A stretch of 64,000 nt of DNA from the NCBI RefSeq assembly GCF_022346545.1, contig NZ_JAKRNU010000012.1, positions 1-64,000 of the forward strand, written 5' to 3'. The position numbers were made by a program, and so were the translations under genes. Below, one piece after another: positions 49,700 through 58,433 of this stretch (position 1 is the first letter of the stretch; every line of letters begins with the position of its first letter). This DNA is from Sporosarcina sp. ACRSM (lineage in GTDB: Bacteria; Bacillota; Bacilli; Bacillales_A; Planococcaceae). The notes under the pieces are model-generated. The model searched no databases. It saw only the letters and a program-made list of their open reading frames with translations, and was not told where the DNA came from.

Positions 49700-50117
49700 T
49701 CGAGTGCCGCCCTTCTCCTTCTTTCCTACCAGGCTGTTCTGCAACTATCCAACGCGCCAAATCTTCCTCAATTCGCTGAAGCGTATTTTCCTCTTTCGCT
49801 TCTGTTGTGACCGCCACTTCCTCCATGCCCACTTTTTGCCTCAAATCTGATGCGGTCGAACGATTCACTTGATTGCCATTTGCCGTTTTCTTCATCCGCT
49901 TATCCAATAAGACCGTTATGAGGAAAACGAGCCCGAATAGTACAGCGACAATCGAAATGAGTTCGAATAAGTTCTGCATCAATAGGCCGACTAGCGCAAT
50001 AAGAAACCCGGAAACACTGGCTGTTAACACCCATTTTTCAACTTTGTGACGCTTCATAAGAATGAATAACAAAGGAAAGACGATCACCGCAGCCAAACAT
50101 AATATGAGGTATTTCAA
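49689..50117 (-). CDS. membrane protein of unknown function, first gene of the pilus operon
   Basis: 142 residues from TTG 50117 (LKYLILCLAAVIVFPLL), set by AAAGGAAG; the open frame reaches 50234 without a better site. Three membrane segments in the first 80 residues (YLILCLAAVIVFPLLFILM, WVLTASVSGFLIALVGLLM, LISIVAVLFGLVFLITVLL), then a polar Glu/Lys tail (about 80-142). I do not recognise the family. It overlaps the VanW-type gene, so it is probably co-expressed with the pilus genes. Confidence 0.65.
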   Translation of the reverse strand: MKYLILCLAAVIVFPLLFILMKRHKVEKWVLTASVSGFLIALVGLLMQNLFELISIVAVLFGLVFLITVLLDKRMKKTANGNQVNRSTASDLRQKVGMEEVAVTTEAKEENTLQRIEEDLARWIVAEQPGRKEGEGRHSNGE

Positions 50118-50278
50118 ACTTCTGTCTTCCTTTCTATGAAGATTTAACCCTAACAACAAGACTAATGAACTAGAATCCTTAGATAATGATACTCTATTAT
50201 GTACAAAAGAATGTGATCCTATTACTATTATCATAAATTCTCATCTATTTGTCACTATTCATTTACCAACAAAATAAA

Positions 50279-50298
50279 AAGACCGCTAAACCGGTCTT
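50279..50298 (-). terminator. terminator of the diguanylate cyclase gene
   Basis: AGACCG-GTTTAG-CGGTCT on the minus strand followed by TTTTTATTTT, 28 bases after the stop. Confidence 0.8.
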
Positions 50299-50325
50299 CC
50301 ATGTCCATTCCCTATTTCATCAAAC

Positions 50326-51561
50326 TCAAACCTGTCGCATTTGTTCATATCCATACACGCCAACTCGATTGCGTCCCGCCCGCTTTCCGCCCATATACAA
50401 CGCACGATCCGCATTCCGTAATAATCCTTTGGCATCTTCGACATCTTCAGACACCGTTGCAACGCCAAGACTGATAGTCATTCGTATATCCAACGGTTCA
50501 CGCGTTTCGCTGAGATCGGAAACAATCCGAAACGTCGTGGACGCCACTTCACGCCTTAACATTTCCGCCATGTCCACCGCATCCATCGCTCCGATATCCG
50601 GCAAAACGAAGACAAACTCTTCGCCACCATAACGGGCAACCGTCGTACCAGGAAACACATAGGTTTGAAGAATGGCAGCCAGCGCAATCAATAAGTCATT
50701 GCCACTTTGATGTCCGTACGTATCATTGATCGATTTGAAATGATCGATGTCCAATATGATCACAGATAACTTCGAAATTTCCCCGGTCCGCAAACGGGAT
50801 ACCTCTTGCTCCAAACATGCATCGAGATGCCGGTAATTATATAGCTTCGTCAACGCGCAACGTTCGCTTTTCGTCATCGCCTCTTCCATATAGCGTGCCT
50901 TTTCAACATTCACCGTAAAATAAGTGCAGAGGATATCCAAAATTTTTAACTGATAATGTTTAAAGGCGAATTTCTTTTTGCTAGCCAATAAAACAACCGT
51001 TTCGATCTTCTGATTACGGCTAATTGGTACACAAATGACGCTTTGCATATCATCCGGCGAATACCCTTTCGATAGTGTTTCCCATTTGTTGCGCTTGTGA
51101 TAATTGACCGGCTGCTTCCATTCAAGAACCATTCCTGCAATTCCTCGACCCGCTGCCATATTTGCAAAATTGTTATCGACAAATCGCCCTTGCTCGTAAG
51201 AACGGATTAATTCCAACCATCCATCTTGATGGTCGAATAAATACGCGTAGTCTGTTTTGAAAAATCCTGACGTTTCAACCATAAACTGATCGATCACCTT
51301 TTCTTCAGTGAGCAAAGCGGACAATCTCCCTCCTACTTGCACCGCCCGCTGCAAATCACGATTCAGTTTCCTTGAATGATCATAGAAGTTTGTAATGATT
51401 GGGAAGAGGACAGAGAAAAACCCAGCTAAGCTAAACAGTGCAATATAGAGACCGTTCACTTGTCCAGGCGGATTATTCCATAAAATCGCGACTACACCTG
51501 GCGGCACGATCAATAGCCATAAAAGTGTCAGCAATAGAGCAGATCGTCTTTCCCTTTTCAT
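50326..51561 (-). CDS. diguanylate cyclase, GAF-GGDEF, membrane-anchored
   Basis: 411 residues from ATG 51561 (MKRERRSALLLTLL), with GGGAGTG upstream. Two N-terminal membrane segments (about 7-30 and 38-58), a GAF domain (about 75-225, VGGRLSALLTEEKVIDQFMVE, GIAGMVLEWKQPVNY, VICVPISRNQKIETVVLLAS) and a GGDEF domain (about 240-400). The active-site loop is YGGEEFVFVLPD (GGEEF, active). An RxxD inhibitory site is not obvious. It makes c-di-GMP. Lies between folC and the pilus operon on the same strand. Confidence 0.93.
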   Translation of the reverse strand: MKRERRSALLLTLLWLLIVPPGVVAILWNNPPGQVNGLYIALFSLAGFFSVLFPIITNFYDHSRKLNRDLQRAVQVGGRLSALLTEEKVIDQFMVETSGFFKTDYAYLFDHQDGWLELIRSYEQGRFVDNNFANMAAGRGIAGMVLEWKQPVNYHKRNKWETLSKGYSPDDMQSVICVPISRNQKIETVVLLASKKKFAFKHYQLKILDILCTYFTVNVEKARYMEEAMTKSERCALTKLYNYRHLDACLEQEVSRLRTGEISKLSVIILDIDHFKSINDTYGHQSGNDLLIALAAILQTYVFPGTTVARYGGEEFVFVLPDIGAMDAVDMAEMLRREVASTTFRIVSDLSETREPLDIRMTISLGVATVSEDVEDAKGLLRNADRALYMGGKRAGRNRVGVYGYEQMRQV

Positions 51562-51640
51562 GCCATCCGTCACTCCCAATCAATTCATTCGAAAAGATAG
51601 ACCGTATAAGAACTGTAGCGAGTTATCTGATTGGAATCAT

Positions 51641-52858
51641 TCATCCTTTTAAATAGTCTCTTATACCCGATAACAGATACAGTGAACCCGTGACTATTTT
51701 CTTCCTATCATTACTTGCATCTAGCAACTTCGCTTCATTGATTCCGTTCACCACTTCTTTCACCTTATGCTGACAATAGCCCATCAATTCCTCCCCCGAT
51801 GCCGCGCCTGCATGTGAAAACGATACAAACGTGAAAGAAGACGCAACGGGGATCAGTTCATTGAGTGTCTGCTCGATATCCTTCCCTTTTAACATTCCAA
51901 TGACAAAGTCCACTTTCTCGCCCGGAAATTCCGAACGGATCGTTTCGGCCAATCGGTTCGCGGCAGCCGGATTATGAGCGCCATCAACGAAAACGCCCGG
52001 CGCGATCTCTTCAAAACGATGGGCAAGTTGGACAGTGGCGATGGCTTGTTGCACTGCCCGCTGTTTCAGTTGAATTCCCGCTACACGTAATGATTCAATG
52101 GCCACGGCCGCATTCACTCCTTGATGTTCCCCTTTCATCTTCCTTTCTTCTAACTGGATCGTTTCAGCACTGATGAATCGATTGCCTTCCATCTTGAAAT
52201 GCTCGCCATAGATGTAGAGCGGGCTCTCTTTGCCATTCGCCACTTGACGGACGACCGCTTGCGCTTCCGTCGGCAAAGGGCCGATGACAACTGGAACCCC
52301 TTCTTTTATAATGCCTGCTTTCTGCTCTGCCACTTGCGTAATCGTATCGCCCAAAAACGCAGTATGGTCCAGCGCAATCGATGTGATGACGGAAACGATC
52401 GGCATGACGACATTGGTACTATCCGATTTCCCGCCCATGCCCGTTTCCAATAGCACATAATCTGGCTGGAGTCGCTCAAATGTCAGAAATGCCGCAACCG
52501 TCAACAATTCAAAATTGGTCAGCAGTCCACTCAAGCCCGCTTCTTTCATCGTTCGGAACGATTCATTCAGCTCCGCTTTCGTAATCGGTTCGCCGTTGAT
52601 ACGGATCTGATCATGGATATCGATCAGAGCAGGTGATGAAAAAACACCTGTCGAGAAACCCCGTTCTTTCAAAATCGCCTCCATAAACGCAATCGTCGAC
52701 CCTTTGCCGTTCGTCCCGGCTACATGGATGATTCGCCCTTTCTTCTCCGGATGGCCGACAGCCACCAACGCCTGTTGGATCGCCTTCAATCCCGGTTTAA
52801 TAGAATCATCACTCATAATTCCCCATCGTTCTTTATATTCATCCAATTTCGGAATCAA
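51641..52858 (-). CDS. folC: folylpolyglutamate/dihydrofolate synthase
   Basis: 405 residues. Mur-ligase family: IIHVAGTNGKGSTIAFMEAIL (P-loop), TSIALDHTAFLGDTITQVAEQKAGIIKEGVPVV, VDGAHNPAAANRLAETI. Adds glutamate to folates. In B. subtilis it sits between comC and valS; here the pilus genes and a plus-strand trio have been placed on either side of it. Confidence 0.96.
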   Translation of the reverse strand: MIPKLDEYKERWGIMSDDSIKPGLKAIQQALVAVGHPEKKGRIIHVAGTNGKGSTIAFMEAILKERGFSTGVFSSPALIDIHDQIRINGEPITKAELNESFRTMKEAGLSGLLTNFELLTVAAFLTFERLQPDYVLLETGMGGKSDSTNVVMPIVSVITSIALDHTAFLGDTITQVAEQKAGIIKEGVPVVIGPLPTEAQAVVRQVANGKESPLYIYGEHFKMEGNRFISAETIQLEERKMKGEHQGVNAAVAIESLRVAGIQLKQRAVQQAIATVQLAHRFEEIAPGVFVDGAHNPAAANRLAETIRSEFPGEKVDFVIGMLKGKDIEQTLNELIPVASSFTFVSFSHAGAASGEELMGYCQHKVKEVVNGINEAKLLDASNDRKKIVTGSLYLLSGIRDYLKG

Positions 52859-52920
52859 ATCTTTCCCTCCATATGCTAAAATCTAGATAGAAAGAGTATA
52901 TCATGGCCGGAGGTTTCTAT

Positions 52921-53787
52921 ATGCACAGTTGTTGGGTGATTTATAATGGCAGTCTGATTAGCGATAAATTCAAAGATCAGGCGGAGTTAGTGAAAGAAGC
53001 GGCGGAACGCGTAGGCGTCCATGCCGAGCTGAAAAAAAATTATGAAGTGATGATGGACTTGGCGAGCCCACTGGAAAAGCGGCCCGATTTCATCGTCTTT
53101 CTCGATAAAGATATTTTACTTGCACAGTTTTTAAAGAACGCAGGCATTCCCGTATTCAACGATCCTGCCGTGATTGAAACTTGTGACAATAAAGCGAAAC
53201 AATACCTTGAATTGGCCAAGCATGACATCCCGATGCCTGAAACGCTTATCGCCCCGAAAGTGTATCCGAAATTCACCATCAAGGATTCCGGTTACTACGA
53301 GCGCGTATTGGAGCGCCTTGGATTGCCGATGATCATTAAGGAAGGTCATGGATCATTCGGCATGAAAGTGTATTTAATAGAAACGGAAGAGCAGTTTTAT
53401 GCGAAAACGGATGCATTACGAGGCGTGGATTTTGTCTTCCAAAAATTCATCGCCTCCAGCAGAGGACGGGATATCCGCGTGAATATCGTCGGCGGAGAAA
53501 TTGTCGCGGCGATGTACCGGCATTCGGAAACGGATTTTCGGGCGAATATTACAAATGGTGGCGTTGCTGAACAGATCGAACTGACAGCAGAGCAGAAAGC
53601 ACTTGCCGTCCGGGCAGCGGAGGCGGTCGGTGCAGAATTCGCCGGCGTGGACTTGCTGTTTGGCGAGAACGAAGAACCGCTCGTCTGCGAAGTGAACGCA
53701 GCCGCCCATATCCGCAATCTATATAATGTGACAGGCGTCAATGTCGCCGATGCGATGATTGCTTATATTTTGAGGAAACTCGGATGA
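52921..53787 (+). CDS. RimK-like ATP-grasp ligase, first of a pair
   Basis: 288 residues from ATG 52921 (MHSCWVIYNGSL), set by GGAGGT; 52903 is upstream of that site. ATP-grasp fold: pre-ATP domain to about 100, Lys and glycine loop PMIIKEGHGSFGMKVYLIE (about 140), and metal site AGVDLLFGENEEPLVCEVNAAAHIRNL (D...EVN). This is the RimK/LysX/CpdB-like group that forms amide bonds between a carboxylate and an amine. The second gene starts inside the stop (ATGA). Divergent from folC. Substrate unknown. Confidence 0.83.
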   Translation: MHSCWVIYNGSLISDKFKDQAELVKEAAERVGVHAELKKNYEVMMDLASPLEKRPDFIVFLDKDILLAQFLKNAGIPVFNDPAVIETCDNKAKQYLELAKHDIPMPETLIAPKVYPKFTIKDSGYYERVLERLGLPMIIKEGHGSFGMKVYLIETEEQFYAKTDALRGVDFVFQKFIASSRGRDIRVNIVGGEIVAAMYRHSETDFRANITNGGVAEQIELTAEQKALAVRAAEAVGAEFAGVDLLFGENEEPLVCEVNAAAHIRNLYNVTGVNVADAMIAYILRKLG

Positions 53788-54608
53788 AAGGCTATGTGTA
53801 TTATGCAAAAGAAGAATTAGTGAGGAATCGGGGATTCATTGATGATTTGATGGTGGAATCAGAAAAAATCGGGATTGACTTACACTTGCTTGTCGAAGAC
53901 GAACTTCCGGATGCCGATGCGGATTTCATTTTATTCCGTGATCGAAATCCAGAGAAAGCCGTATCTTTCGAACAGAACGGTTTCCACTTGGTGAACCGAG
54001 CGCAAGTAAACGACATTGCAAATGATAAATTAAAGACATTTGAACTTGCTATCCTGCTAGGCGTTCCAGCGGTTCCGACAAAAAAAGTGCGCTCTGAGAA
54101 CGATATCAATACGTTTCCTTGCGTTTTGAAAACGATCGATGGTCATGGTGGGACGGAAGTGATGCTTTGCAACAATGAGGCAGATGCGGGAACTTTTTTC
54201 ACACAATTTAGAGGACGTTCCATAATCGTCCAACCATACATCGAATCAAATGCGACAGACGTCCGGGTTTTCATGCTTGGACAAGAAGTGCTCGGTGCCG
54301 TGAAACGTTCTGGAAACGACTCATTCAAATCGAATTACACACTTGGCGGCTCTATCGATAAATACACTCTGTCTAATTGGCAAGAAAAAGAAGTGACAAC
54401 GATTGCCCGCGCTTTGAAAAGTGAATACATCGGTATTGATTTTCTTTTATTGCCGGACGGCAGCTGGCTGTTGAATGAAATCGAAGACCCCGTCGGCGCG
54501 CGATCATTGTACAAGACACATGATTTTTCAGTGGCGGAGAGATTGATAGAGCATGTGAAGAGAAAGTTAACAAAACCCAAATCCGGACAGCTGTTGCAAA
54601 TCCATTGA
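53784..54608 (+). CDS. RimK-like ATP-grasp protein, second of the pair
   Basis: 274 residues. Same fold as the gene before: FPCVLKTIDGHGGTEVMLC (Lys and glycine loop), SNATDVRVFMLGQEVLGAVKR, then YIGIDFLLLPDGSWLLNEIEDPVGARSLY. The usual Glu-x-Asn metal pair is Glu-x-Glu (EIE), so activity may be altered. Overlaps the first gene by 4 bases, so equal amounts and a hetero-complex are plausible. Resembles the pre-ATP region of the first (both keep DFI.F.D and ND...K). Role unknown. Confidence 0.8.
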   Translation: MKGYVYYAKEELVRNRGFIDDLMVESEKIGIDLHLLVEDELPDADADFILFRDRNPEKAVSFEQNGFHLVNRAQVNDIANDKLKTFELAILLGVPAVPTKKVRSENDINTFPCVLKTIDGHGGTEVMLCNNEADAGTFFTQFRGRSIIVQPYIESNATDVRVFMLGQEVLGAVKRSGNDSFKSNYTLGGSIDKYTLSNWQEKEVTTIARALKSEYIGIDFLLLPDGSWLLNEIEDPVGARSLYKTHDFSVAERLIEHVKRKLTKPKSGQLLQIH

Positions 54609-54668
54609 ACGATTGGAAGTTGATGGAAACCAGTGAGGTTGGTATAGTTTTTAAAAGGGGGAGAAATC

Positions 54669-55607
54669 ATGCTCGAACAATTAGGGATAACGCTACTCAA
54701 AATAGACTTACCTTTCCGGCTAAATCATGTGAATTGTTTTATGGCAGAGGGGGAAAACGGCTGGACACTGATCGATACCGGCTTGAACAATGAACCGACA
54801 AGGGCACTTTGGGCCGAACAGCTTCGCGATAAAGAAGTGACAGACCTATTCATCACCCATTACCATCCAGATCATTTCGGCTATGCGGGCGGCCTTCAAC
54901 AGAAGACCAATGCCCGCGTTTCCATGACAAAAACAGATGCCGAAGCAGGTTTTAAAGTCTGGACGGATGCCTATATACAAAAACTCTTTCAAAACTATCA
55001 AACTGCCGGAATTCCGAACGAAACTGCGCTTCAAATGGTCAGCAACACAGCGGAGTTTCAGCAACTTGTCACACCCCAACCAACAATCCATCATTATTTC
55101 ACGGAACATGAAAAAGTGCCGATCGGTCATTATGAATATGAAGTGATTGCCGCACCCGGACATTCCGATGGCATGGTCTGCTTTTATAATGCTGAAAAAA
55201 GCGTATTATTGTCAGCGGATCATATTTTACCGAAAATTACACCGAATATTTCGTATTGGTTTCATGGGGATGACAATCCATTACAGTCCTATCTCACTTC
55301 ACTGAAAGAAATGAAACAGCTAGATGTCGCTTACGTAATCCCTTCACACGGAAAACCGTTTTACGGAGCTAATGATCGAATCAATGAACTATTGAAACAT
55401 CATGAGGAACGATTGGAAGAGACCATCGCAGCAATCGGTTCCGAATCGACCGTCTACGAAGTATGTAACCGACTGTTCCGCCCCGGTTTGACAGTGCACG
55501 AAACGCGCTTCGCCATCGGAGAAACGGTCGCCCACCTCGAATACTTATGGCATGACGGGAAATGCCATAAGGAATTGAAGGATGGCAAGTGGATTTACTT
55601 TGTGTAA
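54669..55607 (+). CDS. MBL-fold metallo-hydrolase
   Basis: 312 residues, metallo-beta-lactamase fold. Metal ligands are FITHYHPDHFGYAGG (HxHxDH), APGHSDGMVCFY (His), LLSADHILPKITP (Asp) and YVIPSHGKPFYG (His). A C-terminal extension (about 240-312) resembles the glyoxalase II/PNKP-independent group with winged helix (VCNRLFRPGLTVHETRFAIGETVAHLEYL). Substrate unknown. It follows the ATP-grasp pair by 60 bases with its own GGGGGAG site. A decayed copy of its 3' end lies at 56096. Confidence 0.88.
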   Translation: MLEQLGITLLKIDLPFRLNHVNCFMAEGENGWTLIDTGLNNEPTRALWAEQLRDKEVTDLFITHYHPDHFGYAGGLQQKTNARVSMTKTDAEAGFKVWTDAYIQKLFQNYQTAGIPNETALQMVSNTAEFQQLVTPQPTIHHYFTEHEKVPIGHYEYEVIAAPGHSDGMVCFYNAEKSVLLSADHILPKITPNISYWFHGDDNPLQSYLTSLKEMKQLDVAYVIPSHGKPFYGANDRINELLKHHEERLEETIAAIGSESTVYEVCNRLFRPGLTVHETRFAIGETVAHLEYLWHDGKCHKELKDGKWIYFV

Positions 55608-55662
55608 GGGGTTGCAAGGATGCCAGGTGTCGGCAAAATGTGCGAGTGTGATTCTATTGAAA

Positions 55663-55698
55663 AACCGGCCGAGGAATCATCGGATTCCTCGGCCGGTT
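55663..55698 (+). terminator. terminator of the ATP-grasp/MBL unit
   Basis: Perfect 16-bp stem AACCGGCCGAGGAATC / GATTCCTCGGCCGGTT with a 4-base loop, followed by TATT. 55 bases after the MBL stop. Confidence 0.92.
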
Positions 55699-55744
55699 TA
55701 TTCAACTCGCTTATCATTCGTATCACCGCTTATGACAATGGTCA

Positions 55745-56095
55745 TTAGTGAAGATACTTTTTAATCTCCTCTACCATTTGAGCTTCCAAAATTTCATCAA
55801 TTAAAAGTTCTAATGTGATCTGGTGATCTGTCCAACTTGAAAATTCCTTCTTGGATTTCCTTAGGAACCGTATAAAACTTTTTTTGTCAATAATTGAATT
55901 GTTGTTTTGGCTAATGCTTGGGTTTCCACGATTTCCATACCTTCTTCTCTCCACATATCAGCTAATGTCATCGCTATTTCACTCCCTTCAGGATAGTCCT
56001 TTTCAAATTGTTTAATGATTTTTTCTACATCTTTTTTGTCAAATCCTTTGCGCCACTAAAGATATACTGCATTATCGTTTCAAAATATTCCATCC
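55745..56095 (-). pseudogene. remnant of an Rpn/PD-(D/E)XK-type transposase-nuclease gene
   Basis: Pieces of one C-terminal region occur in different minus-strand frames: near 56090-56030 EYFETIMQYIFSGAKDLTKK, then KDVEKIIKQFEKDYPEGSEIAMTLADMWREEGMEI...ALAKTTIQLLTKK, then VPKEIQEGIFKLD and ITLELLIDEILEAQMVEEIKKYL. Together they spell the tail of the Rpn-like family (Rpn nucleases/putative transposases). At least three frameshifts separate them and the 5' two-thirds of the gene are missing. The 69-residue open frame at 55745-55954 is only one fragment. Confidence 0.75.
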
Positions 56096-56292
56096 CTGTT
56101 TACTTATCTTCCAATTCCTTCAAGCATTGGATGTTTGACATTTTACAAAACTCTATTTGCAATCGGCAAAACTATAGTCTACCTAGAATACTGACTACAC
56201 AACGGAAAATGCCAAAAAGTATGGAAGGATGGCAAATGAATTTACTTTGTGTACGGGACTACAAATGCCGTAAATTACCGAAATGTGCGAGC
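56096..56292 (+). pseudogene. decayed duplicate of the MBL-hydrolase 3' end
   Basis: From 56135 (TTGAC) the sequence aligns without gaps to 55488 onward of the intact gene at a constant offset of 647 bases. Translation gives FAIGKTIVYLEY*LHNGKCQKVWKDGK*IYFV against FAIGETVAHLEYLWHDGKC. There are two in-frame stops, and the native stop TAA reads TAC. Similarity goes about 35 bases past the stop (ACAAATGCCG...AAATGTGCGAG). It abuts the Rpn remnant at about 56096. 56293-56452 has a weak hairpin GCCACTCATTTCT/AGGAAATGGGC and nothing else. Confidence 0.82.
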
Positions 56293-56452
56293 CTTGGATT
56301 GTGCCTGTTCTTGCCACTCATTTCTAGTTAGGAAATGGGCACTTCATGGTTTCTTAATTATCGGAGTCGATTTAGAACCTAGAACCTAAAATTTCATTAC
56401 TAGATTCGTCTCTGTGCACTTCGTCACATTATACACTGGTACTGAACAGTAG

Positions 56453-57991
56453 TTACTCACTTTCTATTAAATCCCCCTTTTTCAAGTGAAAACTATCAAA
56501 TCCACTTGTATTGTTTTCACCTGAATTATCCCCTGTATCCGAAGCAAAATCGTCTTCAAAAGGCTTTTGATAGCGTACTTCTCCATTTCCTGAGACATTA
56601 ATCGACTTCCCTATAATAACACCATAAACTTTCCCACTACTTCTCACTTCAAAATGTGCATTTGGAGCAAAATATAACGATGGTTGAATATTCCCACCGC
56701 CTTCTACAATAAACGAACTACCACCTGACAAAATACTACCATATATTGCGTCACTACCTCCTACTGAAATATTTGCCTTTTCTGCAAATATTGATCCATA
56801 AATTCTAGTATCACTATTAAAGTGAAGGTTCGAGCCTCCAAAGTATATTTCAAGTTTTCCATTAGGTGCCTGTGCATTCAACGTCGCGCTGCCAGCTATA
56901 GTAAACTTATTTTTCACATATAAAGTTAGCTTCCCTGTTCCTTTAATAATAATGTCGGCATGACCCGAAACATCTAACTCATCCAAAACAAGTTCCCTAT
57001 CAGTACCTCCTACGTCAATTATCAATTGGTGACTTCCACCGACTTTCAAAGTTCCTAAAGATGAATTTTGATTAAGTATCATCAAAGTATTTCCAGCAAG
57101 TTTTGATCCATCTCCACCTAAGTTAGTCGAAAAAGAATATCCATTTAATCTTGGATATGTCGGTATCTTTGGGAAAGCTGGAAGTCCTGGAAAGCCCCTC
57201 ATTTCCATTCCTTTAGCACTAGGAATTCCGCTCATCCAAGTTGGTTTTTTTACAGCAATTCCTTCAGATCCAATGGGTACGTAAATAGATCCAGTAAATT
57301 TACTCCACCCCGGACCCACAACTCCTCCATCACCGATAGTTATACTATTAGCGCCAGCATTTAAAATACCGATATTTCCGGAAATAATCGCACTATTTAA
57401 TGAAATATTCTCTTTTATATAAACTCCTATTCCTTCCGGGTAATCTATAGGGTTACTAGGCGGATCTTTAATCTCAGGCGGATCCAAAGTAATGATTATT
57501 TCCTGTATAACGGTACGTGTTTTTTGACCGATATTTCCCGTTGATTCAATTTTATATTCTAATGGACCATCTGTTTTTACTGGAATAACTATTACTTCTG
57601 CCTGTGGCTGTTCACCAAAACTCATTTCAAAAACATTCATTTTTTTTAACTTTGTATCCATTTTAGATTTGACTTCCGTATAAAATCTTTCTTCAAAATT
57701 AAAAAGTCTTTTCTCTACTGCATTTAAACTACTATACTGATCATTTATCGTTTCAAATGCTTGTTTTACATTCCCCTCAATCTTGTAGAGCCTATCTGTA
57801 GCTCCTGCCTCGGCAATATAAAACACCGATTGATCATCATGTTCGCTCGAAGATATTTTCAATGAGTTCGATGCAACAGTAATAATACTTACTCCAATAA
57901 TTGATAAAACAACAAGTACCATTAAAACACCAACAAGGGTAAAACCGCGATTATTTTTTATTGAAAACCCAATACTTTCATAATACCGCAA
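56453..57991 (-). CDS. large PilX-type minor pilin, tip-adhesin candidate
   Basis: About 512 residues (TTG 57991 with AAGGGGTG upstream; GTG 58000 is the alternative). Class III signal NNRG|FTLVGVLMVLVVLSIIGVSIITVASNSL with no Glu5, as in GspK/PilX tip pilins. Helical part to about 110, then a long beta-rich part with repeated short blocks (SLNSAIISGNIGIL, LNAQAPNGKLEIYFGGSNLHFNSDTRIYGSIFAEKANISVGGSDAIYGSILSGGSSF, KVYGVIIGKSINVSGN), suggesting a beta-solenoid (DUF7305-like). AT-rich. Overlaps the next upstream pilin gene. Ends in disordered Asp/Ser. Confidence 0.78.
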   Translation of the reverse strand: MRYYESIGFSIKNNRGFTLVGVLMVLVVLSIIGVSIITVASNSLKISSSEHDDQSVFYIAEAGATDRLYKIEGNVKQAFETINDQYSSLNAVEKRLFNFEERFYTEVKSKMDTKLKKMNVFEMSFGEQPQAEVIVIPVKTDGPLEYKIESTGNIGQKTRTVIQEIIITLDPPEIKDPPSNPIDYPEGIGVYIKENISLNSAIISGNIGILNAGANSITIGDGGVVGPGWSKFTGSIYVPIGSEGIAVKKPTWMSGIPSAKGMEMRGFPGLPAFPKIPTYPRLNGYSFSTNLGGDGSKLAGNTLMILNQNSSLGTLKVGGSHQLIIDVGGTDRELVLDELDVSGHADIIIKGTGKLTLYVKNKFTIAGSATLNAQAPNGKLEIYFGGSNLHFNSDTRIYGSIFAEKANISVGGSDAIYGSILSGGSSFIVEGGGNIQPSLYFAPNAHFEVRSSGKVYGVIIGKSINVSGNGEVRYQKPFEDDFASDTGDNSGENNTSGFDSFHLKKGDLIESE

Positions 57992-57992
57992 A

Positions 57993-58433
57993 TCAATCAC
58001 CCCTTCTCAGCGTTATTCCGGTTTTAATTTTTTCACCTGTCATACTTTCAATTTCGATATTCACTTTACTAGATGATTTTTTTATATAAAATCTTTTAAT
58101 ATCCTTAACTAAAGGGGTTCCTTCTTTATTTTCTATGGACTGAGTGTCGCTGTTGTATTTGTATTCAATTGAATCAGACAATCTGATATGATTATCCTTT
58201 GCATCAACATTTTCGATTACACGCGCATTCGCTTTTCGAATTTCCCGCGTAATCACCTTCGCGGCATATGTTACATCATATAAATGCTCTGTTTTTTCCA
58301 GCTGACTTTTATATTGTTTTTGACCGAATAAATGGACATTTGAAATCAGAAGGAAAATAATAGTCCCTGTCACTAGGACAGCAAGTAATTCAACTAATGT
58401 GAGTCCTTTTTCGTTGCTTAGATGCTTGTGCAT
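57993..58433 (-). CDS. PilW-like minor pilin
   Basis: 146 residues. Signal HKHLSNEKG|LTLVELLAVLVTGTIIFLLISNVHLFG with Glu5. Soluble part short: YAAKVITREIRKANARVIENVDAKDNHIRLSDSIEYKYNS, the PilW/GspJ pattern. Start touches the PilV-like stop (one shared base) and its end is next to the large pilin start, so all three are coupled. Confidence 0.83.
   Translation of the reverse strand: MHKHLSNEKGLTLVELLAVLVTGTIIFLLISNVHLFGQKQYKSQLEKTEHLYDVTYAAKVITREIRKANARVIENVDAKDNHIRLSDSIEYKYNSDTQSIENKEGTPLVKDIKRFYIKKSSSKVNIEIESMTGEKIKTGITLRRGD

Noticed and set aside
55745-55954. A free-standing 69-residue gene
   Set aside because: It is one frame of a multiply frameshifted remnant; neighbouring pieces of the same protein lie in other frames.
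56008-56331. A 107-residue plus-strand gene
   Set aside because: It runs through the Rpn remnant antisense and then the decayed MBL copy in a wrong frame; no coherent protein.
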